A stretch of 14,275 nucleotides of DNA from Firmicutes bacterium UBA4881 (GCA_002399235.1 DHDH01000019.1:1-14275), one strand, 5' to 3'. Counted from the first letter of the stretch, positions 6,920-14,113 are shown. Made by a program: numbers and translations. The notes: generated by a model not told the origin, from the letters alone.

Positions 6920-7178
6920 TCGCGAACGCATGTTAAGAGAAATCCAAGAACTTGAGTTTACTGCTATTGATCTGCAACTTTTTTTAGATACACATCCTGA
7001 CAATAAAAGAGCTTTAGCAGACTACATTGCTATCTCTGCCGAGCTACGGGAAGCAAAAGAAAGATACGAAAGAGCTTATGGGCCCCTGATTGGTTATGGT
7101 TTTGGCATGGAAGATTTAGAACACGGATATCGTTGGATAAACTATTGGCCTTGGGAAGATCTGGAGGTGATGGAATAG
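6912..7178 (+). CDS. cotJB: Spore coat protein CotJB
   Basis: An 88-residue protein recognisable as CotJB from MLREIQELEFTAIDLQLFLD near the N-terminus, a helical middle (about residues 30-57), and the C-terminal YGPLIGYG...WINYWPWE segment. It has no signal peptide or membrane segment. CotJB is a small partner of CotJC in the inner spore coat; its molecular activity is unknown. It overlaps cotJA by 8 bases and stops one base before the cotJC start, so the three are one operon. The cotJC ribosome site GGAGGTGA lies within its last codons. Confidence 0.93.
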   Translation: MNDRERMLREIQELEFTAIDLQLFLDTHPDNKRALADYIAISAELREAKERYERAYGPLIGYGFGMEDLEHGYRWINYWPWEDLEVME

Positions 7179-7179
7179 T

Positions 7180-7752
7180 ATGTGGTTGTATGAAAAAAAA
7201 TTAGAGTACCCAGCTAAAGTTAGTGGTCCCAACCCTGCTTTAGCTAAGAATATAATAACTCAATATGGTGGTCCAGATGGTGAACTAGCTGCTTCTCTTC
7301 GTTATTTAACTCAACGTTATTCGATGCCCACGAATCAAACAAAAGGTTTGTTAACAGATATTGGTACTGAAGAACTTGCTCACCTTGAGATTGTTGCCAG
7401 TTTAGTCTACAATTTGATCAAAAATGCCTCTCTAGCTCAAATTAAAGCTGCAGGCCTTGATCCTTATTATGCTGACCACGATAGAGCGGTCTATTTCATA
7501 AATGCCTCTGGCAATCCTTGGACAGCAGAATATATTCAAAGCAAAGGTGATCCAGTAGCAGATCTTGTTGAAGACATGGCTGCTGAGCAAAAAGCTCGTG
7601 CCACCTATGAATATTTGATTCAACTTTCTGATGACCCTTTGGTAACTGATACTTTACGTTTCCTTCGCGAAAGAGAAGTGGTCCACTTCCAACGCTTTGG
7701 TGAAGCTTTAGTGCAAGTAGAAGATGTTTTGTATAACAAAAAATACTATTAA
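7180..7752 (+). CDS. cotJC: Spore coat protein CotJC, manganese-catalase family
   Basis: A 190-residue protein of the Mn-catalase family. In non-haem catalases a dimanganese centre converts hydrogen peroxide to water and oxygen. The expected ligand pattern is visible: E35 in GPDGELAASLRY, E65xxH68 in GTEELAHLEI, E136 in MAAEQKARATYEYL and E166xxH169 in REREVVHFQRF. It is shorter than soluble Mn catalases because it lacks their C-terminal extension, which is normal for CotJC. It is the last gene of the cotJ operon, with its ribosome site GGAGGTGA inside cotJB, and is followed directly by a bidirectional terminator. Peroxide protection of the spore coat is the likely role, inferred from the family. 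Confidence 0.94.
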   Translation: MWLYEKKLEYPAKVSGPNPALAKNIITQYGGPDGELAASLRYLTQRYSMPTNQTKGLLTDIGTEELAHLEIVASLVYNLIKNASLAQIKAAGLDPYYADHDRAVYFINASGNPWTAEYIQSKGDPVADLVEDMAAEQKARATYEYLIQLSDDPLVTDTLRFLREREVVHFQRFGEALVQVEDVLYNKKYY

Positions 7753-7774
7753 AGGAGCGCCATAGCGCTCCTTT
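7751..7774. terminator. Bidirectional terminator between cotJC and the convergent gene
   Basis: A perfect 10-bp stem (AAAGGAGCGC/GCGCTCCTTT, loop CATA) overlaps the cotJC stop codon on the left and the stop codon of the convergent minus-strand gene on the right. T-rich sequence follows on both strands, so it can end both transcripts. Confidence 0.88.
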
Positions 7775-8129
7775 ATTGTTTATTACCTTGTTCTTGCTGT
7801 GAGGTTCCCCCACCATACTGAGGAGAGTAAGGGTTACCATATTGACCACCAGGATAATTAGGGTTAGCTGGTGCACTGTAAGTACTTTGACCATAGTTAG
7901 GAACAGTGCCATATGCTTCTGGCCTTTGACTCATTTGGCTGATTTGACCTTCTAATTGATTAATTAGTTGATCAAGCCTGCCTAGTTCTTGGGTTGCAAA
8001 TGTTTCTGCTTGGCTTAGTTGATCAAGTAATTGAGCATTTCTTTGTTCAGATTGTCTTAATCTGCTCGTTAATTGTCTAATGGTATTTATCTGCTGAAAT
8101 ACTACCTGTTCACGGTAATTCTGTTGCAC
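7773..8129 (-). CDS. Coiled-coil protein with Gly/Tyr/Pro-rich tail, possible spore protein
   Basis: I recognise no named family for this 118-residue protein. Residues 1-70 are a Gln/Leu-rich helix with heptad-like spacing (RQLTSRLRQSEQRN, then LDQLINQLEGQISQM), predicting a coiled coil. Residues 71-118 are a low-complexity tail of repeated Tyr-Gly/Pro-Asn units (YGTVPNYGQSTYS, YGNPYSPQYGGG) ending in a Gln-rich stretch. There is no signal peptide, membrane segment or Cys. The GTG start follows GGGG at 8 nt. Gly/Tyr-rich tails of this kind are common in spore coat and exosporium proteins, and the gene is convergent with cotJ, so a spore-coat role is plausible but not shown. It shares its terminator with cotJC. 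Confidence 0.72.
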   Translation of the reverse strand: MQQNYREQVVFQQINTIRQLTSRLRQSEQRNAQLLDQLSQAETFATQELGRLDQLINQLEGQISQMSQRPEAYGTVPNYGQSTYSAPANPNYPGGQYGNPYSPQYGGGTSQQEQGNKQ

Positions 8130-8289
8130 AAATTTATCCCCTTTCGCAGCTGGTTATGGTTAGTTTAACCGCTCCTGTAATTATTATGCCTTGAGTTTGT
8201 TAATTTTTTAACTATTGCAGGAGGACAAGATATCTACTCCGAAGTACATAGGAACCTACTTTTATATCATTTTACGGAGGTGCAACAAG

Positions 8290-9315
8290 GTGGCGAAAAA
8301 TGCTAATAAGCAAGGGAATATAATCCTCGATTACATTACTAATATCTTAAATGCAATGGCCTTAGGATTATTTGGTTCCCTCATCGTCGGACTAATTTTA
8401 GAGCAAACAGGTAAGTTAGTAAATGTTGACATGTTAGTTACTTTTGGTCAGTATGCTAAGCTATTAATGGGTCCAGCAATTGGCGTAGCCGTTGCTTTTT
8501 CTGTAAAGGCCCCTTTACTGGGAGTTTTTTCAGCAGCTGTTGCAGGTGCCATTGGTGCTGGTACCTTTACATTGTTACCAGTAGCTAAAATAGGCGAACC
8601 TGTAGGAGCCATGTTAGCTGCTTTAGCTGGTGCCGAAATTGCTAAGTTAGTTGGTGGCAAAACAAAAGTTGATATCATCTTGGTTCCTGTTACAACAATA
8701 ATAGTTGGTGGTGTAGTTGGCTTATATTTAGCTCCTTCTGTAGCTACATTTATGAAGGCAACTGGAGATCTTGTTAACGAAGCAACTAAACTTCACCCTC
8801 TACCGATGGGTATTGCTGTATCTGTATTGATGGGAATGATTTTAACTGCTCCCATTTCAAGTGCAGCTATTGCGATCAGTTTAGGTTTAAGTGGTTTAGC
8901 AGGTGGAGCTGCTACTGTAGGTTGCTCTGCTCAAATGATTGGTTTTGCTGTCATGAGTTATAAAGAAAATGGCTTTGGCGGGTTAATTGCTCAAGGTGTT
9001 GGGACTTCAATGTTACAAGTTCCTAACATTGTTAAAAATCCTCTCATCTGGATACCACCAACACTAACAAGTGCTATTTTAGGGCCTCTTTCGACAATGG
9101 TCTTTCGTATGACCAATATACCTGAAGGCTCCGGCATGGGTACATCTGGTTTTGTAGGGCAAATTGGTACCTTAAAAGACATGGGTGCTGTTGCTTGGCC
9201 TGGGATCATTTTGCTTCACTTTATCTTGCCTGCTATTTTAACTTATGCCATTGGCGAATTTATGCGTAGAAAAAACTGGATAAGACCAGGCGATTTAACT
9301 TTACACAGCAATTAA
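8290..9315 (+). CDS. PTS EIIC-like membrane protein (PTS_EIIC_2 type)
   Basis: A very hydrophobic 341-residue protein with around ten predicted membrane segments, rich in Gly and Ala, matching the PTS_EIIC_2-type permease family. Recognisable conserved blocks are LMGPAIGVAVAFSVKAPLLG, HPLPMGIAVSVLMGM, LTAPISSAAIA and PEGSGMGTSGFVGQIGT near the C-terminus. True EIIC proteins carry sugars during phosphoenolpyruvate-dependent uptake, but no EIIA or EIIB partner is in the window and the substrate is unknown; it might act without phosphorylation. The GTG at 8290 follows GGAGG at 9 nt; an upstream in-frame TTG (8215) would add 25 charged residues and lacks a proper site. The next gene, glgP, is 94 bases downstream with no terminator between, suggesting co-transcription. 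Confidence 0.85.
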   Translation: MAKNANKQGNIILDYITNILNAMALGLFGSLIVGLILEQTGKLVNVDMLVTFGQYAKLLMGPAIGVAVAFSVKAPLLGVFSAAVAGAIGAGTFTLLPVAKIGEPVGAMLAALAGAEIAKLVGGKTKVDIILVPVTTIIVGGVVGLYLAPSVATFMKATGDLVNEATKLHPLPMGIAVSVLMGMILTAPISSAAIAISLGLSGLAGGAATVGCSAQMIGFAVMSYKENGFGGLIAQGVGTSMLQVPNIVKNPLIWIPPTLTSAILGPLSTMVFRMTNIPEGSGMGTSGFVGQIGTLKDMGAVAWPGIILLHFILPAILTYAIGEFMRRKNWIRPGDLTLHSN

Positions 9316-9368
9316 CTAATTTTTCCCATGAATACCAGAATCCGCAACCCTTTTCTCTGTTAGCGACA

Positions 9369-9399
9369 CCCTTTGAGTGAAACACTACTACTCAGAGGG
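9369..9399 (+). promoter_or_regulatory. Leader hairpin overlapping the glgP ribosome site
   Basis: A 10-bp inverted repeat (CCCTTTGAGT with ACTCAGAGGG, one G-T pair, 11-base loop) ends on the first two bases of the GGAGG Shine-Dalgarno of glgP (9398-9402). In the mRNA it could partly hide the ribosome site. No T-tract follows, so it is not a terminator. A regulatory effect is inference. Confidence 0.5.
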
Positions 9400-9409
9400 A
9401 GGGGACTCT

Positions 9410-11062
9410 GTGGATTTACGCAGTCTACCTAAAGTTGCTTATTTTTGTATGGAGTTTGGACTTAATGAAAAACTTCCTATCTATGCTGGTGGGTTAGGGA
9501 TCTTAGCTGGCGATATTCTCAAAACCGCATATGATCTTAGCCTTCCCCTCATTGGTGTTGGCATTCTATGGGAAAAAGGTTATACTAGCCAAGTTATATC
9601 CCCTGAACTCTGGCCTGAAGATAGACCACAAATTGTTAGCCACGAATATTTAACTGATACCGGCAAGACAATTTCTCTAAATATTGCCGGTATTGACGTT
9701 ACCTGTCGGATTTGGCTCTGCGATGCTTTTAATAATGTTCCACTCTATCTTTTACAACCGGAAAATTTGCCTCATGTCTGCCATAGTCTTTACTGTGGTT
9801 CTGAAGAAGACAGAGTTAAGCAAGAGATGATTCTAGGTATTGGTGGTGTTAAAGCTTTAAAAGCTTTAGGAATCAAACCCGAGCTCTATCACTTTAACGA
9901 AGGACATGCTGTCTTAGCAGGCCTAGAATTGATTCGGGAAAAAATGGAGGAAGGTCAGTCTTTTGAAGAGGCTTGGGAAAGGACCAAAGATCAGATCATA
10001 TTTACTACCCACACCCCTGTAATGGCTGGTAATGAATCTCATGCTAGAGAACTATTTATTCATTTAGGCGCTAATAGAGGCCTTAACATGGAACAACTCG
10101 CTGCTATTGGTGGTTCACCTTTTAGTATGACTGTAGCTGGGCTTAAGCTAGCTCATGTTGCCAACGGGGTGTCCACCATGCACGCTACAACCTCGAGAGC
10201 TATGTGGCAAGATATTAAAGACTCAGCTCCCATCCTCGGCATAACTAATGGTGTCCATAAAGGTACTTGGCAAAACGCTAAGATCTATCTTAATTACCTT
10301 TCGCGAGGTGATCTGTGGACCGCTCATCAAGAAGCTAAAGAAGCTTTACTAGAAGAGGTTAGACGGCAAACAGCTCTTAGCTTAGAACTAGATGTTCTTA
10401 CAATTGGTTTTGCACGCAGAGCAGCCCCCTATAAACGTAGTGACCTTATTTTTAGAAGACCAGAAATCATCGAACCTTTATTAAACTCCGGTGAGCTACA
10501 AATAATCTTCTCTGGTAAAGCTCACCCGCATGATTATGCAGGCAAAGAAATTGTTTCTCATTTAGTTCGCTTTGCTCGCAAATATCCAGGCAGGGTAGTG
10601 TTTTTAGAAGACTATAATATGCGCATCGCTAGATTGATGGTACAAGGTGCCGATGTTTGGTTGAATAATCCTCAAAGGCCTTTAGAAGCTTCGGGTACAT
10701 CTGGGATGAAAGCTGCTATGAATGGTGTTATTAATCTTAGTATTTTAGATGGCTGGTGGCCTGAAGCTTGTAGACATGCCATAAATGGCTGGCAAATAGG
10801 TGGCGGATATCAAGGTCCAGAGCAAAATTACTACGATCTAGTTTCTTTATACGAAGTGCTACTAGATGAAGTTATACCAACCTATTATGATCACAGAGAC
10901 CAATGGATTAGAATGATGGAAGAATCCATTCACTTTTCTGAAGCTTTTTCAGCAGAACGCATGCTTTCAGAGTATTATAACCTTCTCTATACTCCTAGTG
11001 TGACTGCCATGAAAGTTAAAAAAGCTGCTAAAGGAGTTTTAGAGGAGGTGCTAACTACTTGA
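9410..11062 (+). CDS. glgP: Alpha-glucan (glycogen) phosphorylase, short form
   Basis: A 550-residue member of glycosyltransferase family 35, which uses phosphate and pyridoxal phosphate to release glucose-1-phosphate from the non-reducing ends of glycogen, starch or maltodextrin. It is the short bacterial/archaeal form, well below the roughly 800 residues of E. coli-type GlgP. Motifs: PIYAGGLGILAGD (23-35), NEGHA (163-167), TTHTPVMAGNE (199-209), GITNGVHKGTW (277-287), GFARRAAPYKR (333-343), and EASGTSGMKAAMNGV (426-440), where K434 should hold PLP. The GTG start follows GGAGG at 7 nt; an upstream in-frame GTG (9377) lies within the leader hairpin. Its stop overlaps the start of the dodecin gene, and an EIIC-like permease precedes it, pointing to a glucan or sugar use operon. 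The exact glucan cannot be read from sequence. Confidence 0.94.
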   Translation: MDLRSLPKVAYFCMEFGLNEKLPIYAGGLGILAGDILKTAYDLSLPLIGVGILWEKGYTSQVISPELWPEDRPQIVSHEYLTDTGKTISLNIAGIDVTCRIWLCDAFNNVPLYLLQPENLPHVCHSLYCGSEEDRVKQEMILGIGGVKALKALGIKPELYHFNEGHAVLAGLELIREKMEEGQSFEEAWERTKDQIIFTTHTPVMAGNESHARELFIHLGANRGLNMEQLAAIGGSPFSMTVAGLKLAHVANGVSTMHATTSRAMWQDIKDSAPILGITNGVHKGTWQNAKIYLNYLSRGDLWTAHQEAKEALLEEVRRQTALSLELDVLTIGFARRAAPYKRSDLIFRRPEIIEPLLNSGELQIIFSGKAHPHDYAGKEIVSHLVRFARKYPGRVVFLEDYNMRIARLMVQGADVWLNNPQRPLEASGTSGMKAAMNGVINLSILDGWWPEACRHAINGWQIGGGYQGPEQNYYDLVSLYEVLLDEVIPTYYDHRDQWIRMMEESIHFSEAFSAERMLSEYYNLLYTPSVTAMKVKKAAKGVLEEVLTT

Positions 11063-11262
11063 CTCTGACTAAGGTTATCGAGGTTATTGGTGAATCTAAT
11101 AAATCATGGGATGATGCTGTAAAAAATGCTGTTATTTCAGCCCAACCAACCGTACATGGCATAACTGGTGTACATATTCTTAATCTTACTGGTTCGATCA
11201 ATGAAAAAGGCGAGATCTATGAATATAAAGCCAATGTAAACTTGGCTTATGTGGAGAAATAA
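11059..11262 (+). CDS. Dodecin-family protein
   Basis: A 67-residue protein of the dodecin family, which forms hollow dodecamers that bind flavins (or, in some members, other ligands). The family pattern is clear: KVIEVIGESNKSWDDAVKNAV (residues 5-25), a TVHGITGVHIL strand, then GEIYEYKANVNLAYVE. In classical flavin dodecins a Trp in the middle strand stacks on the isoalloxazine ring; here that region reads GITGVHILNLTG, with no aromatic residue, so flavin binding is doubtful. The TTG start overlaps the glgP stop (TTGA), and GGAGG lies 10 nt upstream inside glgP, so translation is probably coupled. Why a glucan phosphorylase operon would carry a dodecin is unclear. Confidence 0.88.
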   Translation: MTLTKVIEVIGESNKSWDDAVKNAVISAQPTVHGITGVHILNLTGSINEKGEIYEYKANVNLAYVEK

Positions 11263-11267
11263 CAGTA

Positions 11268-11303
11268 AAAGATTGGCTTTGAATAATTTCGGAGCCAATC
11301 TTT
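11268..11303 (+). terminator. Intrinsic terminator after the dodecin gene
   Basis: A perfect 11-bp stem (AAAGATTGGCT/AGCCAATCTTT, loop of 14) begins six bases after the dodecin stop and is followed by a T-rich tract. It should end the EIIC-glgP-dodecin transcript. Confidence 0.82.
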
Positions 11304-11334
11304 ATTACTTAAAAATAATTATAGTTATAAATTA

Positions 11335-11367
11335 CCAAAGTAAAATTGTGACTTTTGGGCTTTTTTT
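11335..11367 (+). terminator. Second terminator-like hairpin in the leader of the ATPase gene
   Basis: CCAAAGT and ACTTTTGG (one bulge, 9-base loop) form a weak stem followed closely by seven Ts. It may back up the previous terminator or act as an attenuator for the ATPase gene. The same stretch contains TTGTGA-17-TTTAGA (11346-11374), a weak promoter candidate, so its role is uncertain. Confidence 0.35.
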
Positions 11368-11433
11368 CTTTAGAGGATTTCTAGCTTATGTCTACGAATT
11401 GTTATGACAGTTAAGAAGATGAGGTGGTTCCTT

Positions 11434-12399
11434 TTGTCCCATAAAGGCTGGTTACCAAATAAAATTGTCCAGGTGTTTGATGGTAATAATACCTATTGTA
11501 GCCGCATTTTAGGTTATGATAAAAATGTACTTTATCTAACTGCCCCTGCTTCACCACAGGGTAGGATTTGGCCTGCGGTTGGCAAAACTCTAGGTTTTTC
11601 GCTAGAAAAAACCATTACACCAATAACTGTTTTAGAACGCTTTCTAAAACCTTTTCCTTTTTTAGCTGTTGATCTCAAAGGTAATATTCCTTACCAAGAA
11701 ATTGTTGCCTATAGACCGCTTAAAATTATTGTTGTTACCGGACCTAAAGGTGGATCTGGCAAAACTTTTCTAGCTGCTAACTTAGCTTCCTTTTTATTAA
11801 ACAAAGGTTCTAAGGTTTTACTCATAGATGGAGCTTTAGGTCAAGAAGCTTTGCATAATATCTATGACGCTAGCCAAACTTCCCATCCACTTAATATTCT
11901 TTCTTATTTTTATAATGATCCAACTCCGTGGGAATTGCATAATTTACTCTTTGATGTTGCCCAAAAAGAAAGTGATTATGACTTTGTGATCATCGATACT
12001 GCCAGTGGCCTTAGTTCTTTAGCTTTACTTTATTCTAACATAGCCGACTATTTACTTATGGTTACGAATGACACAGAAGCCTCTAAAGAACTTTCCTTAA
12101 AATATGCCTTGGAAATCAATAAGAAAAGTTGGCAGCCAGAGATAGGCCTCATATTAAATAACTCACCCCTTAAAAAGGATAACTTTACTAGTTTCTTAGA
12201 AAAATTCCAATCTAATTATGTTCCTAGTTGCTATCTAGGTGAAGTAAATCATGATCCAGCAGAATTGCACTGCCATAAAGCTAAACGACTTTTAATTGAA
12301 ACCTTTCCATCCTCGGAGGGTACACTTGGATTAATAAATGTCTTTAACGAATTTCTTGACCGCCTTGACTTACAAGATAATTTCACAGTACGTAAATAG
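11434..12399 (+). CDS. MinD/ParA-type P-loop ATPase with YcgR-N-like N-terminal domain
   Basis: A 321-residue protein. Residues about 95-320 are a MinD/ParA/FlhG-type ATPase: deviant Walker A GPKGGSGKT (103-111) with signature Lys105, switch I-like LLIDGALGQ (129-137), and Walker B FVIIDTASG (184-192). Such ATPases dimerise with ATP and position flagella, division proteins or other cargo. Residues about 1-80 resemble the YcgR-N/PilZN beta-barrel (LPNKIVQVFDG, CSRILGYDKNVLYLTAPASPQGRIWPAVGKTLGFSL), normally found before a c-di-GMP-binding PilZ domain; no PilZ RxxxR motif is present here. The TTG start is chosen because GAGGTG lies 7 nt upstream; an in-frame ATG at 11404 has no ribosome site. 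The C-terminus lacks an obvious amphipathic MinD membrane helix. No flagellar or division genes are nearby, so the cargo is unknown. Confidence 0.82.
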   Translation: MSHKGWLPNKIVQVFDGNNTYCSRILGYDKNVLYLTAPASPQGRIWPAVGKTLGFSLEKTITPITVLERFLKPFPFLAVDLKGNIPYQEIVAYRPLKIIVVTGPKGGSGKTFLAANLASFLLNKGSKVLLIDGALGQEALHNIYDASQTSHPLNILSYFYNDPTPWELHNLLFDVAQKESDYDFVIIDTASGLSSLALLYSNIADYLLMVTNDTEASKELSLKYALEINKKSWQPEIGLILNNSPLKKDNFTSFLEKFQSNYVPSCYLGEVNHDPAELHCHKAKRLLIETFPSSEGTLGLINVFNEFLDRLDLQDNFTVRK

Positions 12400-12410
12400 A
12401 TAAAAACGGG

Positions 12411-12442
12411 GCTGTTGCACAACTGATTAGTTGTGCAACAGC
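12411..12442 (+). terminator. Left-end IS hairpin, probable transcription terminator
   Basis: A perfect 14-bp stem (GCTGTTGCACAACT with its complement, loop GATT) followed by TTTTGTTT forms a strong intrinsic terminator. It stops transcription from the upstream ATPase gene and so shields the transposase from outside promoters, while its left arm also supplies the IS terminal repeat. Confidence 0.8.
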
Positions 12443-12464
12443 TTTTGTTTATGTAAAAATAAAA

Positions 12465-12489
12465 GAACTAGCCCATTTTGGGCTAGTTC
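12465..12489 (+). repeat. Perfect palindrome GAACTAGCCC-N5-GGGCTAGTTC before the transposase
   Basis: A 10-bp perfect inverted repeat with loop ATTTT covers the -35 region of the transposase promoter and ends five bases before its -10. As DNA it could be an operator, perhaps for the transposase itself; as RNA it is a second hairpin blocking read-through or translation from outside. Confidence 0.7.
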
Positions 12490-12493
12490 ATGG

Positions 12494-12499
12494 TATAAT
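12494..12499 (+). promoter_or_regulatory. Transposase -10 promoter element (leaderless start)
   Basis: A perfect TATAAT lies six bases before the transposase ATG, so transcription would begin at or next to the A of the start codon. No Shine-Dalgarno is present, which fits a leaderless mRNA. The -35 lies inside the palindrome and is poor. Confidence 0.55.
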
Positions 12500-12505
12500 T
12501 TAGTT

Positions 12506-14113
12506 ATGCAACAAACAAAACTATACAGTAAAAATTATACCGCATTAGAGTCTGGTAATCAACTGTTTTTGCCATTAAATCTTGAGGTTTGTATTCCTAA
12601 GGATGACTCGGTTCGACTGCTAAGCCACTTATTGGAGGGATTAAACTACGAAAAGTTGTACAAGGCTTACTCCACGAAAGGGAGAAAACCAGCAGTTAAA
12701 CCTAAAACATTCGTCAAGATTTTAATTTACGCTTACATGAATAACATCTGTACAACTAGAGACATTGAGTTAGCATGTCAGCGCGACATCAACTTTATGT
12801 GGTTATTAAACGGAGATACACCCCCAGATCATTCTACAATCGCTCGGTTTAGAAAGCACTTTCTTAGTAACGCTGCTGAGGACTTATTTTACCAACTTAT
12901 AAAGGTTCTCCATAACTGTGGTGAAATCGAGTTTGAGAATCTTTTTGTTGATGGAACTAAAATAGAAGCCAATGCTAATCGCTATACATTTGTCTGGAAG
13001 AAAGTAGTTAACAAAAACGAGGAAAAAATGTACGCCAAGATCCTATCCCTCATCGATGAACTCAATCAAGTCTATGGGACTTGTTTTGAGGTAGCTAAAG
13101 AAACTCTATTACACGATCTTGATGTAATTCGTGATTTTTTAGAAGAAAAGCGATTAGCCGAGAAAATTGAGTTTGTCCACGGCACAGGTAAAAGAAAAAC
13201 ACAACTTCAGAAATTCATGGAGCAATTACAGAATTTCCGTGAACGGCAGGAAATGTATATTGCTCACAATGCATTGTTTGAAGGACGAAATAGTTTTTCA
13301 AAGACAGACACCGATGCAACCTTTATGCATATGAAGGATGACCACATGAGAAATTCCCAGCTCAAACCAGCTTACAATGTCCAGATAGCTGTTGAAGCAG
13401 AATATATAGCAGGTATTGGCATCTTTCAAGATAGGAATGACACAACAACACTAATTCCATTGCTTGAGAACATGAAAAATAAAATCGGGACGAAGTTTAA
13501 AAACATAATAGCTGATTCGGGATATGAAAGCGAAGAGAATTACTTTTACCTGGAAAAAGAAGGACTAGAGAGCTTCATTAAACCCCAATCCTATGATAGA
13601 AACAAAAAGAAAAGCTTTCGAAATGATATAAGTAAGCGTGAAAACATGATATACAATCCAAAAACAGACGAATATACCTGCCATAACCAAAAGAAACTTA
13701 AACCGACAGGAGTTGCTCATAAGACATCTGTAACGGGATTTCGATCCCAGGTAACTATATACGAATGTGAAGACTGTATGGGTTGTCCTTTGAAAATAAA
13801 ATGTACAAAAGCTCAAGGTAATCGCAAGATGCAGGTTGCCAAGAACTTCATCGAAAAAAGGCAAAAATCCTACGAAAATATAATAACAGAAAAGGGTATC
13901 CAACTGAGAGTTAATCGTTCCATTCAGGTTGAAGGAGCTTTTGGTATATTAAAGAGTGACTATGGCTTCAATCGATTTCTCACTCGTGGAAAAAACAATG
14001 TGAGAATCGAGTTCATATTGCTCTGTTTTGGGTACAACATAAACAAGTTACATTCAAAGATCCAGAACGAGCGAAGTAAAACTCCTTTACACCCTATAAA
14101 ACAGACCGCTTAG
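12506..14113 (+). CDS. IS1182-family DDE transposase
   Basis: A 535-residue transposase that appears intact. The N-terminal region (about residues 20-125) is the DUF772/InsH-N-type DNA-binding domain, seen in KPKTFVKILIYAYMNN, CTTRDIELACQRDINFMWLL and PPDHSTIARFR. The catalytic DDE triad is visible as D149 in FVDGTKIEANAN, D337 in IIADSGYES and E476 in VEGAFGILKSDYGF. A helical, charged insert (about 165-255) separates the first Asp from the rest, and a Cys cluster CxxCxxCx5C (421-433), typical of this family, may bind zinc. I place the start at the ATG at 12506, right after a TATAAT box; the frame stays open to 12431, but that upstream part would be translated from two hairpins and has no ribosome site. 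Confidence 0.93.
   Translation: MQQTKLYSKNYTALESGNQLFLPLNLEVCIPKDDSVRLLSHLLEGLNYEKLYKAYSTKGRKPAVKPKTFVKILIYAYMNNICTTRDIELACQRDINFMWLLNGDTPPDHSTIARFRKHFLSNAAEDLFYQLIKVLHNCGEIEFENLFVDGTKIEANANRYTFVWKKVVNKNEEKMYAKILSLIDELNQVYGTCFEVAKETLLHDLDVIRDFLEEKRLAEKIEFVHGTGKRKTQLQKFMEQLQNFRERQEMYIAHNALFEGRNSFSKTDTDATFMHMKDDHMRNSQLKPAYNVQIAVEAEYIAGIGIFQDRNDTTTLIPLLENMKNKIGTKFKNIIADSGYESEENYFYLEKEGLESFIKPQSYDRNKKKSFRNDISKRENMIYNPKTDEYTCHNQKKLKPTGVAHKTSVTGFRSQVTIYECEDCMGCPLKIKCTKAQGNRKMQVAKNFIEKRQKSYENIITEKGIQLRVNRSIQVEGAFGILKSDYGFNRFLTRGKNNVRIEFILLCFGYNINKLHSKIQNERSKTPLHPIKQTA

Noticed and set aside
7496..7912. Open frames on the minus strand opposite cotJC.
   Set aside because: They run antisense to a well-conserved Mn-catalase gene, cross the terminator, have no ribosome sites and show no recognisable protein features.
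8215..8289. Upstream extension of the EIIC-like gene from a TTG, with an AGGAGG at about 8219-8224.
   Set aside because: The TTG lies before and against that Shine-Dalgarno, and no start codon stands at the right distance after it. GTG at 8290 with GGAGG at 9 nt gives a normal membrane-protein start.
13565..13903. 112-codon minus-strand open frame inside the transposase gene.
   Set aside because: It is a shadow of the DDE transposase, whose motifs span the region; no ribosome site and no plausible product.
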